This document shows, in pieces, positions 52,147-60,163 of a DNA stretch of 64,000 nucleotides. This stretch comes from Allobosea sp. Tri-44. GTDB taxonomy: Bacteria; Pseudomonadota; Alphaproteobacteria; Rhizobiales; Beijerinckiaceae. A model generated the notes under the pieces. It saw nothing but the letters and a program-made list of their open reading frames with translations, ran no database searches and was not told the origin of the DNA. The stretch spans positions 147,101 through 211,100 of the forward strand of contig NZ_NBDP01000016.1 in assembly GCF_004123845.1 (NCBI RefSeq). The letters are read 5' to 3'. Made by a program: the position numbers and the translations under genes. Position 1 is the stretch's first letter, and the number at the start of each line of letters is the position of its first letter.

Positions 52147-52548
52147 ATGTCAGATTTCGGAAAGAGCCGCTTCCTCGTGACGCTCGCCGTCGCCGGCAGC
52201 GTTCTGGCAGCAGGCCTGACCCCCGCTATGGCGGGTGAGGCCCGCGCGGTCGGCTTCGACAAGAGCCGCTTGGATGCGGCACAAGCCGATTACTCGCAGT
52301 ATTACCGCCGTGGTTGGCGCGGCAGCAACCGCGGCGCGGCGATCGCAGCTGGCGTCGGCCTCGGCGTCCTCGGCGCTGCGGCGATCGCGGCGAGCCGTCC
52401 GGCCTATGCCGAACCGGTCTATGGCTACGATGACGGCTATGGCTATGACGAGCCGGTCTATGTCGCGCCACGGCGCTACTATGCACCGCGCCATTACGGC
52501 TACTATCCCGACAACATCCGCGATCCGGCCGGCGGCAGCTACCGCTGA
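52147..52548 (+). CDS. secreted Tyr/Gly-rich protein with hydrophobic segment
   Basis: This 133-residue protein has a signal peptide (FLVTLAVAGSVLAAGLTPAM, cleaved near AMAG, about residue 29). A Gly/Ala hydrophobic stretch (AAIAAGVGLGVLGAAAIAAS) follows. The tail is Tyr-rich (YGYDDGYGYDEPVYVAPRRY). Similar small envelope proteins occur in many Hyphomicrobiales; their role is unknown. GACAGGAGAA before ATG 52147 supports the start. An EcfG-type promoter about 100 bp upstream suggests stress induction. Confidence 0.7.
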   Translation: MSDFGKSRFLVTLAVAGSVLAAGLTPAMAGEARAVGFDKSRLDAAQADYSQYYRRGWRGSNRGAAIAAGVGLGVLGAAAIAASRPAYAEPVYGYDDGYGYDEPVYVAPRRYYAPRHYGYYPDNIRDPAGGSYR

Positions 52549-52710
52549 TCAGTCCTTCGCGGAAAAACAGCCTTAATCAATTCTGAACGCCTGATGCCTA
52601 GGCTTTGAAGGGTCGCTTCCGTCGCTCGACGGCAGCGGCCCTTTTCACGGCGTGCGGCAACAAGCGGCCCGATCCCCGGGCCGTCGCCTTGTCGACCTTG
52701 GAGAAAGACG

Positions 52711-53031
52711 ATGAAACCCTCGCTCAAGACGCTGCTGTCCGGCTGCGGTGCGGTTGCCTTGGCGGCGTTCTGGTCCGGCACGGCGATGGCCCAGTATTAT
52801 GATGACGGCTATAACCGCCGTCAGGAGCGGCCCCGCTACGATCGCGGTTACGACAGGGGCTACGACCAGGGACGCCGCGACCGCGGTTATCGCGGCGACG
52901 ATGGGTATCGTGGTGGTTACGGCCGCGGCAATCCGGTCAACCGGATGAGCATCGACGAGCAGAAGCAGGCGCTGAAGAATCACCGCGACGCGCAGAAGAA
53001 GGCGATCAAGCGCGGCTACGTCATTCCGTAG
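52711..53031 (+). CDS. secreted Tyr/Gly/Arg-rich protein
   Basis: This 106-residue protein has a signal peptide ([20 protein letters not shown], cleaved near AMAQ, about residue 27). The centre is a low-complexity run of Tyr, Arg, Asp and Gly ([20 protein letters not shown]). The C-terminus is helical and basic ([20 protein letters not shown]). A possible lipobox-like LSGC is present but is far from the usual position. It follows the other Tyr-rich gene and overlaps the 3' end of convergent ruvX by 11 bp. Function unknown. Confidence 0.65.
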   Translation: MKPSLKTLLSGCGAVALAAFWSGTAMAQYYDDGYNRRQERPRYDRGYDRGYDQGRRDRGYRGDDGYRGGYGRGNPVNRMSIDEQKQALKNHRDAQKKAIKRGYVIP

Positions 53032-53530
53032 CCCAGCCATTCTCGGGCTCGCTCGCGTCTGATGCAAGGCGGGCGAGCCGGTCGAGCGCGCCCTGCAGGA
53101 TATAGGCGGCCGCCATCTTGTCGACGACGGCTGCCCGCCGGGCGCGCGAGGCGTCGGCGGCAAGCAAGGTGCGGGTGACCGCAAGCGTCGACATCCGCTC
53201 GTCCCAGAACACGATCGGCAGCGCCGTCAGCGGCGCGAGATTACGTACGAAGGCCCGGGTCGACTGCACCCGCGGTCCTTCGCTTCCATCCATGTTGAGC
53301 GGCAGCCCGATCACCAAGCCAGCGATCGCGTGCCGCTCTGCCACTTTCATCAGCGCCACCACATCCTGCTTGAATTTGACGCGCTGAATCGTCTCCAGTG
53401 GCGTCGCGATCCGGCGTTCGACATCGGAGAGCGCAAGTCCGATCGTCTTGGTGCCGAGATCGAGCCCGAGCAAGCGGGCATGGTCGGGCAGGGCGAGGAA
53501 CTGATCGAGGGTGACGAGATTACCTGTCAT
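53021..53530 (-). CDS. ruvX: Holliday junction resolvase-like RuvX (YqgF)
   Basis: RuvX is an RNase H-fold nuclease linked to 16S rRNA processing and, in some bacteria, to junction resolution. The 169-residue protein has [20 protein letters not shown] near residue 20, [17 protein letters not shown] near 71, [16 protein letters not shown] near 107 and [15 protein letters not shown] near 135. The acidic active-site residues (D in DLGTKT, E in DERMST, D in VDKMAA) are present. It overlaps the end of the convergent upstream gene. Unlike many genomes, no gat genes are adjacent. Confidence 0.95.
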   Translation of the reverse strand: MTGNLVTLDQFLALPDHARLLGLDLGTKTIGLALSDVERRIATPLETIQRVKFKQDVVALMKVAERHAIAGLVIGLPLNMDGSEGPRVQSTRAFVRNLAPLTALPIVFWDERMSTLAVTRTLLAADASRARRAAVVDKMAAAYILQGALDRLARLASDASEPENGWATE

Positions 53531-53557
53531 CCTTGGCCGGTAGCACGGGCCGCCCGC

Positions 53558-53634
53558 CTAGTGGAACGAATTTGACATTTGCCCCCGGCAGACATCCGGC
53601 TGGGAGCAAATGTCAAATTCATAAGTTCCACTAG
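53558..53634. repeat. CTAG-ended palindromic element, copy 1
   Basis: CTAGTGGAAC at 53558-53567 pairs with GTTCCACTAG at 53625-53634. GAATTTGACATTTGC at 53568-53582 pairs perfectly with GCAAATGTCAAATTC at 53606-53620. A 4-base bulge interrupts the right arm. The 25-bp stem lies downstream of the Bug gene and upstream of ruvX. Confidence 0.8.
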
Positions 53635-53663
53635 AGAATCAAGAAGTTGCTAGCGGTCTTGTT

Positions 53664-53716
53664 GATTCCGACATTCGCTCCGGCGCTCTGTATGAAGGGA
53701 TGCGAATGTCGGAATC
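53664..53716. repeat. palindromic element, copy 2, related in sequence
   Basis: GATTCCGACATTCGC (53664-53678) pairs perfectly with GCGAATGTCGGAATC (53702-53716). The arm matches 11 of 15 bases with copy 1, and every difference is matched on the opposite arm. CTAG also occurs just outside both arms. Confidence 0.75.
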
Positions 53717-53744
53717 AGGCCACTAGGCGAGCGGCCCGTCCGGC

Positions 53745-54749
53745 TCAGTTGGCGGCCTGCGGCGTCAGGCCTGCGGCCTTCAATGCCACTCCCCATTTGG
53801 CAACCTCGGCGGCGAAGCGCTTGGCATGCGCCTCGCGCGTCCATTCGGCCGCCGGGAAGGCGCTGGTGCCGACCGCCTTGAAGCGCTCCAGCACGGCAGG
53901 GTCCTTCAGCGCGGCCTGCAAGGCACCGTTGAGCTTGTCGAGTGCGGCCTCCGGCGTGCCTTTCGGCGCGTAGAGACCGTGCCAGATCGTCATGTCGATC
54001 TCGGCCCCGACCTCGCGTGAGGTCGGGGTGTTCGGCAGCACGCCGAGCCGCTCCGGCGAAGTCACTGCATAGGCTCGGATCTTGTCGGACTGGACCTGCG
54101 GCACTGCCGTGGTCGACTGGTCACAGAGCACGTCGACCTGACCGCCGACGAGGTCGTTCATCGCCGGCCCCGTGCCGCGATAGGCGACCTGGGCGAGCTT
54201 GACGCTCAACGCTTGCGAGATCAGCACGGCGCACAGATGCGCATTCGAGCCGACGCCGGCATGGGCGACGGTGAGCTTCTCGGCCTGCTGCTTGGCATAG
54301 GAGAAGAAGGCCTTGCCGTCGACCGGAGGCAAAGCGAGCTTGCCGGCAATGACCATCGGCCCGGTATTGACCAATCCGACCGGCGCGAAGGCGGATTGGG
54401 TGTCGTAGCCGAGATTGCTGTAAAGCGCCGGCGCCGCGGCAAGCGCAAGGTGATGGATCAGTAGCGTGTAGCCATCGGCCGGCGAGGAGACGAGTCGCTT
54501 GGCGCCGGCCGTTCCGCCCGCGCCGGCGATGTTCTCGACGATGACCTGCTGACCGAGCGTGCGGCCCATATGCTCGCCGAGCAGGCGCGCGATCACGTCG
54601 CTGGGGCCGCCGGCGGCGAATGGGACGATCAGCGTGATCGGCTTGGTCGGAAAGCTCTGGGCCAAAGCGGGCGTACCTACCCCTAGCAGCAACAGCCCGG
54701 CCAACGCGCCGCGACGCGTCGCAAGAAATCTGCGGAAATGGGCGATCAT
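53745..54749 (-). CDS. tripartite tricarboxylate transporter substrate-binding protein (Bug family)
   Basis: This 334-residue periplasmic protein has a signal peptide ending near ALAQSFP (about residue 31). The Bug family pattern is clear: YPxKPI-type start (FPTKPITLIVPFAAGGPSDV), GQQVIVENIAGAGG near 68, and LVGGQVDVLCDQSTTAVPQV near 190. GGAGGAAACG before ATG 54749 fixes the start. No membrane subunits (TctA/B type) are nearby; lone Bug genes are common. In context it may bind a sulfonated acid such as sulfolactate, but this is inference. Confidence 0.9.
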   Translation of the reverse strand: MIAHFRRFLATRRGALAGLLLLGVGTPALAQSFPTKPITLIVPFAAGGPSDVIARLLGEHMGRTLGQQVIVENIAGAGGTAGAKRLVSSPADGYTLLIHHLALAAAPALYSNLGYDTQSAFAPVGLVNTGPMVIAGKLALPPVDGKAFFSYAKQQAEKLTVAHAGVGSNAHLCAVLISQALSVKLAQVAYRGTGPAMNDLVGGQVDVLCDQSTTAVPQVQSDKIRAYAVTSPERLGVLPNTPTSREVGAEIDMTIWHGLYAPKGTPEAALDKLNGALQAALKDPAVLERFKAVGTSAFPAAEWTREAHAKRFAAEVAKWGVALKAAGLTPQAAN

Positions 54750-54914
54750 TCGTTTCCTCCGGTGTGGCGGCCGCTCTGCGTCGGCTTGGTCGAAAACTCG
54801 GGCCTTTTGGTCCTCGAGCATTGGTCACTCGATTTCGAGCGAAACTTTAGAAATATCCGGCAACACACTGATCATGAACGATCAGCTCGGGCATCTTTGC
54901 GAATGGGGAGCGAT

Positions 54915-55679
54915 TCAGCGCAGGTCGGAGAGGTAGTGGACCTCCTCAGTCAGGCACAGGCTGAGCCGGTGCTCGACCGGCGTGCCGTCGAGCGAGAGGG
55001 CGACGCGATCGATCTGCAAGGCCGGCCCGCCTGCGGGCACGCCAAGGGCAGCCGCATCGTCGGCCGTAAGCGCCACGGCCTTCAATCGCTCGCGCGCGCT
55101 CGCGATGGTGACGCCGTAGCGACCGGCGAACAGGCTGTAGAGATTGTTCGGGATCGGTCCGCCTTCCAGGCCGGGAAAGAGCTGCTGCGGCAGGCTCAGC
55201 GTCTCGACGATCAGCGGCGCGCCGTCGAAGGAGCGCAGGCGGCGGATGCGGGTGACGCCGGCATTTTCTGCAAGATCGAGAGCCGCGCGTTCTGCTTCCT
55301 CGGCAGGGCCTGTCGTGACCGAAAGGACGACGCTGTCGGGAAAGCGGGGCGCGCCTTGATCCGGCGCCAGCTTGAAGAACTGGAACAGGATACGGCGCTC
55401 GTCATGCTCGGCGACGAAGGTGCCGCGACCTTGGCGCCGGACGACGAGATTCTCCGTTGCGAGTTCGTCCAGGGCCTTGCGCACCGTACCCTGGCTCACC
55501 CCGATCTCGGCGGCGAGCTGGCCTTCGCTCGGCAATACCGCGCCGGGTGCCCAGACGCCGTCGACGAGCCGGCGCACGAAGATCGCCTTCACCTGGCGGT
55601 AAAGCGGCCGGAATCCCAACGCCTCCGGTGTGTCCGGCCCGCGCGGCCGCCCTGCGATTTCCAGCTTGTGCACACTCAT
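54915..55679 (-). CDS. GntR family regulator (HutC subfamily)
   Basis: This 254-residue protein has an N-terminal winged helix (RPLYRQVKAIFVRRLVDGVW, then PSEGQLAAEIGVSQGTVRKA near 55) and a C-terminal UTRA-like effector domain (about 100-245). The recognition helix is the conserved GVSQGTVRKALDEL. A perfect 14-bp palindrome overlaps its own promoter region, two bases before the start codon. It is divergent from the suyA-like gene, so it probably controls the sulfolactate cluster and itself. Confidence 0.92.
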   Translation of the reverse strand: MSVHKLEIAGRPRGPDTPEALGFRPLYRQVKAIFVRRLVDGVWAPGAVLPSEGQLAAEIGVSQGTVRKALDELATENLVVRRQGRGTFVAEHDERRILFQFFKLAPDQGAPRFPDSVVLSVTTGPAEEAERAALDLAENAGVTRIRRLRSFDGAPLIVETLSLPQQLFPGLEGGPIPNNLYSLFAGRYGVTIASARERLKAVALTADDAAALGVPAGGPALQIDRVALSLDGTPVEHRLSLCLTEEVHYLSDLR

Positions 55680-55681
55680 AT

Positions 55682-55695
55682 GTCTTATATAAGAC
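55682..55695. promoter_or_regulatory. palindromic GntR operator candidate
   Basis: GTCTTATATAAGAC is a perfect 14-bp palindrome, 2 bp upstream of the GntR start and 67 bp before the divergent suyA-like gene. Its GT...AC ends and AT centre fit GntR-type sites. It stands out as AT-rich in this GC-rich DNA. Confidence 0.65.
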
Positions 55696-55762
55696 TTGGG
55701 CGCAGCCACGTCGAGCCCGATTTCGGCGTGAGAAATCACCGGAAATGGTCAGGGAGCCCGCC

Positions 55763-56050
55763 ATGAGCAAGCCGCATCTGCTGGTGCACGAGAAGAAGGA
55801 CACGGTCGGTGTCGTCGTCGTCGAGGGCCTGAAGGCCGGGACCGACATGCTCGGCGTCATCACCCACGACAATTCGGATTTCCGCCTGACCGCCAAGATG
55901 GACATCCCGATCGGCCACAAGGTCGCGCTCAAGGCGATCAAGAAGGGCGACACGATCTGGAAATACGGCCAGGACATCGGCAAGGCAGTCGCCGATATCG
56001 GGCAGGGCGAGCATCTCCACGTCCAGAACGTCAAGACCAAGCGCTGGTGA
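55763..56050 (+). CDS. suyA: UxaA/SuyA-like SAF-domain subunit
   Basis: This 95-residue protein is a single SAF domain (LVHEKKDTVGVVVVEGLKAG, then ITHDNSDFRLTAKMDIPIGH). The GHKVALKAIKKGD motif is typical of the altronate dehydratase/sulfolactate sulfo-lyase small subunit. SuyA and SuyB together cleave (R)-sulfolactate to pyruvate and sulfite. The large-subunit homologue follows at 56257. A repeat lies between the two. Alternative: a sugar-acid dehydratase small subunit. Confidence 0.75.
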   Translation: MSKPHLLVHEKKDTVGVVVVEGLKAGTDMLGVITHDNSDFRLTAKMDIPIGHKVALKAIKKGDTIWKYGQDIGKAVADIGQGEHLHVQNVKTKRW

Positions 56051-56080
56051 GCCGGGCCTTTTAGTGAATTCGTGGGGAGA

Positions 56081-56186
56081 TACGCCGTCATCCCGGACAA
56101 GCGGCGAAGCCGCGCCGCTCCGGGATCCATCGTAGAGCGCTTCGCCTTATGATGGATCCCGGCACTTCGGCCGGGATGACGGCGTA
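56081..56186. repeat. long inverted repeat between suyA- and suyB-like genes
   Basis: TACGCCGTCATCCCGG (56081-56096) pairs perfectly with CCGGGATGACGGCGTA (56171-56186). GGGATCCATC and GATGGATCCC form an inner stem. It is another dispersed extragenic palindrome. It may separate the expression of the two subunit genes. Confidence 0.8.
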
Positions 56187-56256
56187 GGTCCCTGCACAAT
56201 TTCAGATGTCATCGGCTCCCTGATCGGTCGAGCCACCCACTAGGAGAGACACCGCT

Positions 56257-57537
56257 ATGTCCATCGTTGCTAATTTCGACCTCGTCAAAGGCAAGCTTGC
56301 CAAGGTGAAGGGGCGCAAGATCGAGGCGCCCGAGTTCAAGACGCCGTTCGTCAAGCGCCCGACCGGCCGCAGCCTCGATTCCTTTATGGGCTGGCGCCGC
56401 GAGAACGGCCGCGTCGGCGTGCGCAACCATGTGCTGCTGCTGCCGCTCGACGATCTCTCCAACGCCGCCTGCGAGGCCGTCGCCAACAACATCAAGGGCA
56501 CGCTGGCGATTCCGCACGCCTATGGCCGCCTGCAGTTCGGCGAGGACCTCGAGGTCCATTTCCGCACGTTGATCGGCACCGGCTCGAACCCGAACGTCGC
56601 CGCCGTCATCGTCATCGGCATCGAGGATGGCTGGACCAAGCGCGTCGTCGACGGCATCGCCAAGACCGGCAAGCCGGTGGTCGGTTTCGGCATCGAAGGC
56701 CATGGCGACATCGCCACCATCGCCAAGGCCTCCTATGTCGCCAAGGAATTCGTGCAGTGGTCGACCGAGCTGCAGCGCACGAAATTCGGCATCGAGGAGC
56801 TCTGGGTCTCGACCAAATGCGGCGAGTCGGACACCACCACCGGTCTCTCGTCCTGCCCGACCGTCGGCAACATGTACGACAAGTGGATCCCGCGCGGCGT
56901 CTACGGTGTTTTTGGCGAGACCTCGGAGATCACCGGCGCCGAGCACCTGTGCAAGGCGCGCGCGGCGACGCCGGAAGTCGGCGAGCGCTGGTACAAGATG
57001 TGGAAGGCCTATCAGGACGACGTCATCGAGGCCCACAAGACCGACGACCTCTCCGATTCGCAGCCGACCAAGGGCAACATCGCCGGCGGCCTGACCACGA
57101 TCGAGGAGAAGGCACTCGGAAACCTCGAGAAGATCGGCCGCGAGTGCAAGTTCATCGACATTCTCGAGCCGGCGCAGGCGCCTTCGAGCGGGCCGGGCCT
57201 CTACTACATGGACACCTCCTCGGCAGCCGCCGAGTGCGTGACATTGATGGCTGCCGGCGGCTATGTCGTGCACACCTTCCCGACCGGGCAGGGCAACGTC
57301 ATCGGCAACCCGATCGTCCCGGTCATCAAGATCACGGGCAATCCCAAGACGATGCGCACCATGCCAGAGCATATCGACGTCGACGTCTCCGGCATACTGC
57401 GCCGCGACCTGACCATCCCGCAGGCCGGCGACGCCCTGATCGAGAACATCGTGCGCACGGCGAATGGCCGCCTCACGGCAGCCGAGGCGCTCGGCCATCG
57501 CGAATTCTCGATGACCAAGCTATATCGCAGCGCCTGA
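56257..57537 (+). CDS. suyB: UxaA/SuyB-like large subunit, probable sulfolactate sulfo-lyase
   Basis: This 426-residue protein matches the UxaA/GarD C-terminal family and, by recall, closely the SuyB type ([20 protein letters not shown] near residue 50, [20 protein letters not shown] near 186, [20 protein letters not shown] near 268, [18 protein letters not shown] near 345, and [11 protein letters not shown] near 377). Cysteines in TKCGESD and SSCP may hold the Fe-S or metal centre typical of this family. A hydratase of altronate or galactarate is the alternative. Confidence 0.78.
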   Translation: MSIVANFDLVKGKLAKVKGRKIEAPEFKTPFVKRPTGRSLDSFMGWRRENGRVGVRNHVLLLPLDDLSNAACEAVANNIKGTLAIPHAYGRLQFGEDLEVHFRTLIGTGSNPNVAAVIVIGIEDGWTKRVVDGIAKTGKPVVGFGIEGHGDIATIAKASYVAKEFVQWSTELQRTKFGIEELWVSTKCGESDTTTGLSSCPTVGNMYDKWIPRGVYGVFGETSEITGAEHLCKARAATPEVGERWYKMWKAYQDDVIEAHKTDDLSDSQPTKGNIAGGLTTIEEKALGNLEKIGRECKFIDILEPAQAPSSGPGLYYMDTSSAAAECVTLMAAGGYVVHTFPTGQGNVIGNPIVPVIKITGNPKTMRTMPEHIDVDVSGILRRDLTIPQAGDALIENIVRTANGRLTAAEALGHREFSMTKLYRSA

Positions 57538-57569
57538 GGAGCTGAGCTTCCGGGCGCGACGAGGCAAAA

Positions 57570-58157
57570 GTGTCGGACAGAAACGTTTCATTGCATGTGC
57601 CGGGGCGGGACGTGTTGCCCGCCTATGTCCGTGCCTTGGAGGCGGGCTGGTCCCCGAACACGATGCGTAACGTCGCGCCCGAGCAACTCGCCGCGATCGC
57701 GGCCGATCCCGACCTATTCGTCGAGGGACTGAACCAGCGTGGCGGCACGATACGCCTGCATGACGGCAGCGAGGTCGCGCGCCTGCCGGACATGATCCGC
57801 TGGATCATTGCGATCGATCAGCCTGAGCGTCCCTTCGTCGGCAGCATCAATCTGCGCTGGCAGGAAGATGAAGCCGGCAGGCCCGTCACGGAGCTGCCGT
57901 CGCATGTGCTCGGCCATGTCGGCTACACCATCCTGCCGAACCATGCCGGAAACGGCTATGCCAGCGCGGCCCTGGCCGCCGCCGTCACCGAGGCTCGCGC
58001 CATCGGCCTGCCCTTCATCAAGATCACCTGCGATGCCGACAATGTGGCCTCGCAGCGGATCATCGAGAAGAATGGCGGGCGTTTCGTCGAAGGTTTCGTC
58101 GCGCCGTTCTACGGGCCGGAGGAGCGGCTGATGTACCGGATCGATCTGCAATCATGA
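57570..58157 (+). CDS. GNAT family N-acetyltransferase
   Basis: This 195-residue protein begins with GTG after GAGG. The acetyl-CoA binding segment VGYTILPNHAGNGYASAAL lies at about residues 114-132, and the C-terminal CDADNVASQRIIEKNGGRF is typical of GNAT. Its stop overlaps the start of the transporter (ATGA), so it is in the sulfolactate operon. Its substrate is unknown; it may be a detoxifying or passenger gene. Confidence 0.9.
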   Translation: MSDRNVSLHVPGRDVLPAYVRALEAGWSPNTMRNVAPEQLAAIAADPDLFVEGLNQRGGTIRLHDGSEVARLPDMIRWIIAIDQPERPFVGSINLRWQEDEAGRPVTELPSHVLGHVGYTILPNHAGNGYASAALAAAVTEARAIGLPFIKITCDADNVASQRIIEKNGGRFVEGFVAPFYGPEERLMYRIDLQS

Positions 58158-59206
58158 CCGAAGCAGCCTCCTTGCGTCTGACCAATGGCCTCGGCCGGCT
58201 TGCGCCTGGCATCGCCTTGTCGGCGGCGGTGGCGATCGCCTCCGTGTTGGCCGAGCCCGTCCTGAAGCAGCTCGCCGGTGGCCGCGTTGGCATTCCGGCC
58301 GTGGTGATCGCGCTGGTGATCGGCATGCTCCTGCACCCGATCGCCAATACGAGGCGCTTCGAGCCGGGCATGACGTTCTGCGTCAAGAAGCTGCTGCGCT
58401 GGGCGATCGCGCTGCTCGGTCTGCGCGTCGCGCTCGGCGATATCATCGCGCTTGGCCTCGGCACGGCACTACTCGTCATTGTCTCCATGGTCGTGACCGT
58501 CGTCGCCGGCTTCGCGCTGGCGCGCCTGCTCGGCCGCGAGCCCGGTGTCGGCGCTCTCGCCGGCGTCGCCACGGCGGTCTGCGGCGCTTCGGCTGCGCTC
58601 GCGACCGCTACGGTGGTGCCCGATTATCGCAACAAGGCGGCCGACACCGCCTTCACAGTGATCGCGATGAACGTGCTCGCGACGGTCGCGATGCTGGCCT
58701 ATCCGCTGCTCTGCGTCTGGCTCGGCCTCTCGCAGCAGCAGACCGGCGTAATGCTCGGCGCCACCATCCACGATGTCGCGCAAGTCGTCGGCGCCGGCCA
58801 GGCGGTCTCGGACGAGGCGGCGAACGCGGCAGTGATCGTCAAGTTGTTCCGGGTCTTCCTGCTGCTGCCTTCGGTGTTGATCGTCGGCTGGTGGATGACG
58901 CGTCACGGCGAAGGCCATGGCGACGCCAAGGTGCCGGTCCCGGTCTTCGCCTTCGTCTTCCTCGTCATGTGCGTGGTGAACAGCTTGTTGAGTACGCAGG
59001 TGGGGCTTGCCGGCATCTATCTGCCGATCCGCGACATCCTGCTCGAGATCTCACGCTGGGGCCTGCTGATCGCGATCGCGGCGCTCGGCTTGGGAACCTC
59101 GATCGCGGCGATGGCAAGGCTCGGCTGGCGCCACCTCGCCGTGGTCACCGGCACCAGCCTCATCATCCTCGTCGTCGCCACGGGCGGTATCGTCCTGCTC
59201 GGCTGA
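58154..59206 (+). CDS. YeiH/PSE-type putative sulfate (sulfite) exporter
   Basis: This 350-residue protein is a UPF0324/YeiH-family membrane protein with about ten hydrophobic spans. LLRWAIALLGLRVALGDIIA is near residue 79, AGVATAVCGASAALATATVV near 137 and HDVAQVVGAGQAVSDEAANA near 206. The family is annotated as a putative sulfate exporter. Here it would fit sulfite export after SuyAB cleavage. The ATG overlaps the GNAT stop. Confidence 0.85.
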   Translation: MTEAASLRLTNGLGRLAPGIALSAAVAIASVLAEPVLKQLAGGRVGIPAVVIALVIGMLLHPIANTRRFEPGMTFCVKKLLRWAIALLGLRVALGDIIALGLGTALLVIVSMVVTVVAGFALARLLGREPGVGALAGVATAVCGASAALATATVVPDYRNKAADTAFTVIAMNVLATVAMLAYPLLCVWLGLSQQQTGVMLGATIHDVAQVVGAGQAVSDEAANAAVIVKLFRVFLLLPSVLIVGWWMTRHGEGHGDAKVPVPVFAFVFLVMCVVNSLLSTQVGLAGIYLPIRDILLEISRWGLLIAIAALGLGTSIAAMARLGWRHLAVVTGTSLIILVVATGGIVLLG

Positions 59207-59230
59207 ACAGATCTCACAGCGGAAACAGCC

Positions 59231-60163
59231 ATGACCGACATCGTCATCACCGAATTCATGGACGAGGCGGCGGTGGCGGCGCTGAAGGCGCGCTACGACG
59301 TGCATCACGACCCGGACCTCTTCGGCAAGCCTGACGAGCTTGCGCGGCTGGTCGCCGATGTGCCCGCGCTGATCGTGCGCAACCAGACCCAGGTGCGCGG
59401 CGATGTGCTGGCGAGAGCAAAGAACCTCAAGGTCGTCGGCCGGCTCGGCGTCGGCCTCGACAATATCGACATGGAAGCCTGCATCGCGCGCGGCATCCAG
59501 GTCTTCCCGGCGACCGGCGCCAACAGCTTGTCCGTGGTCGAGTATGTGATCGGCACGGCGATGACGCTGCTCCGCGGCGCCTATTTCGCCAATGCCGCCA
59601 TGGTCGCCGGCGAGTTTCCGAAGACCAAGCTGATCGGCCGCGAGATCGCCGGCAAGCGCATGGGCCTCGTCGGCTTCGGTGCGATCGCGCGTGATGTCGC
59701 GCGGCATGCCAGGGCGCTCGGCATGACGATTGCGGCTTACGATCCCTATGTTTCCGCCGATGCGCCGGTCTGGCAGGGCATCGAGAAGCTCGAGCTCGAC
59801 GCTCTGCTTTCGACCTCCGACGTGATCTCGATCCATCTGCCGCTGACGCCCGAGACGCGCGGACTGATCGGCGAGGCGGCTTTTGCGACGATGAAGCCCG
59901 ATGCAATCCTGATCAACGCGGCCCGTGGCGGCATCATGGACGAGGCGGCGCTGGTCTCGGCGCTCACGGGCGGGCGCCTCGGCGGCGCGGCACTCGACGT
60001 CTTCGAGCAGGAGCCGCTCAAGGCCGATGGCGCAAAACTCTTCGCCGGCACGCCCAATCTGATCCTGACGCCGCATATCGCCGGCAATACGGTCGAATCG
60101 AACGGGCGTGTCTCCGGCCTGGTGGCCGAGCGGGTCATGGCGGCGCTGGAGGGCAGGGCATGA
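59231..60163 (+). CDS. D-isomer-type 2-hydroxyacid dehydrogenase, probable (S)-sulfolactate dehydrogenase
   Basis: This 310-residue NAD(P)-dependent enzyme has GLVGFGAIARDVARHARALG near residue 145 (Rossmann GxGxxx), the catalytic Arg in NAARGGIMDEAAL near 232, Glu in DVFEQEPL near 257 and His in TPHIAGNT near 280. In context it should oxidise (S)-sulfolactate to sulfopyruvate (SlcC role). Its stop overlaps the start of the next gene (ATGA). Other hydroxyacids remain possible. Confidence 0.85.
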   Translation: MTDIVITEFMDEAAVAALKARYDVHHDPDLFGKPDELARLVADVPALIVRNQTQVRGDVLARAKNLKVVGRLGVGLDNIDMEACIARGIQVFPATGANSLSVVEYVIGTAMTLLRGAYFANAAMVAGEFPKTKLIGREIAGKRMGLVGFGAIARDVARHARALGMTIAAYDPYVSADAPVWQGIEKLELDALLSTSDVISIHLPLTPETRGLIGEAAFATMKPDAILINAARGGIMDEAALVSALTGGRLGGAALDVFEQEPLKADGAKLFAGTPNLILTPHIAGNTVESNGRVSGLVAERVMAALEGRA

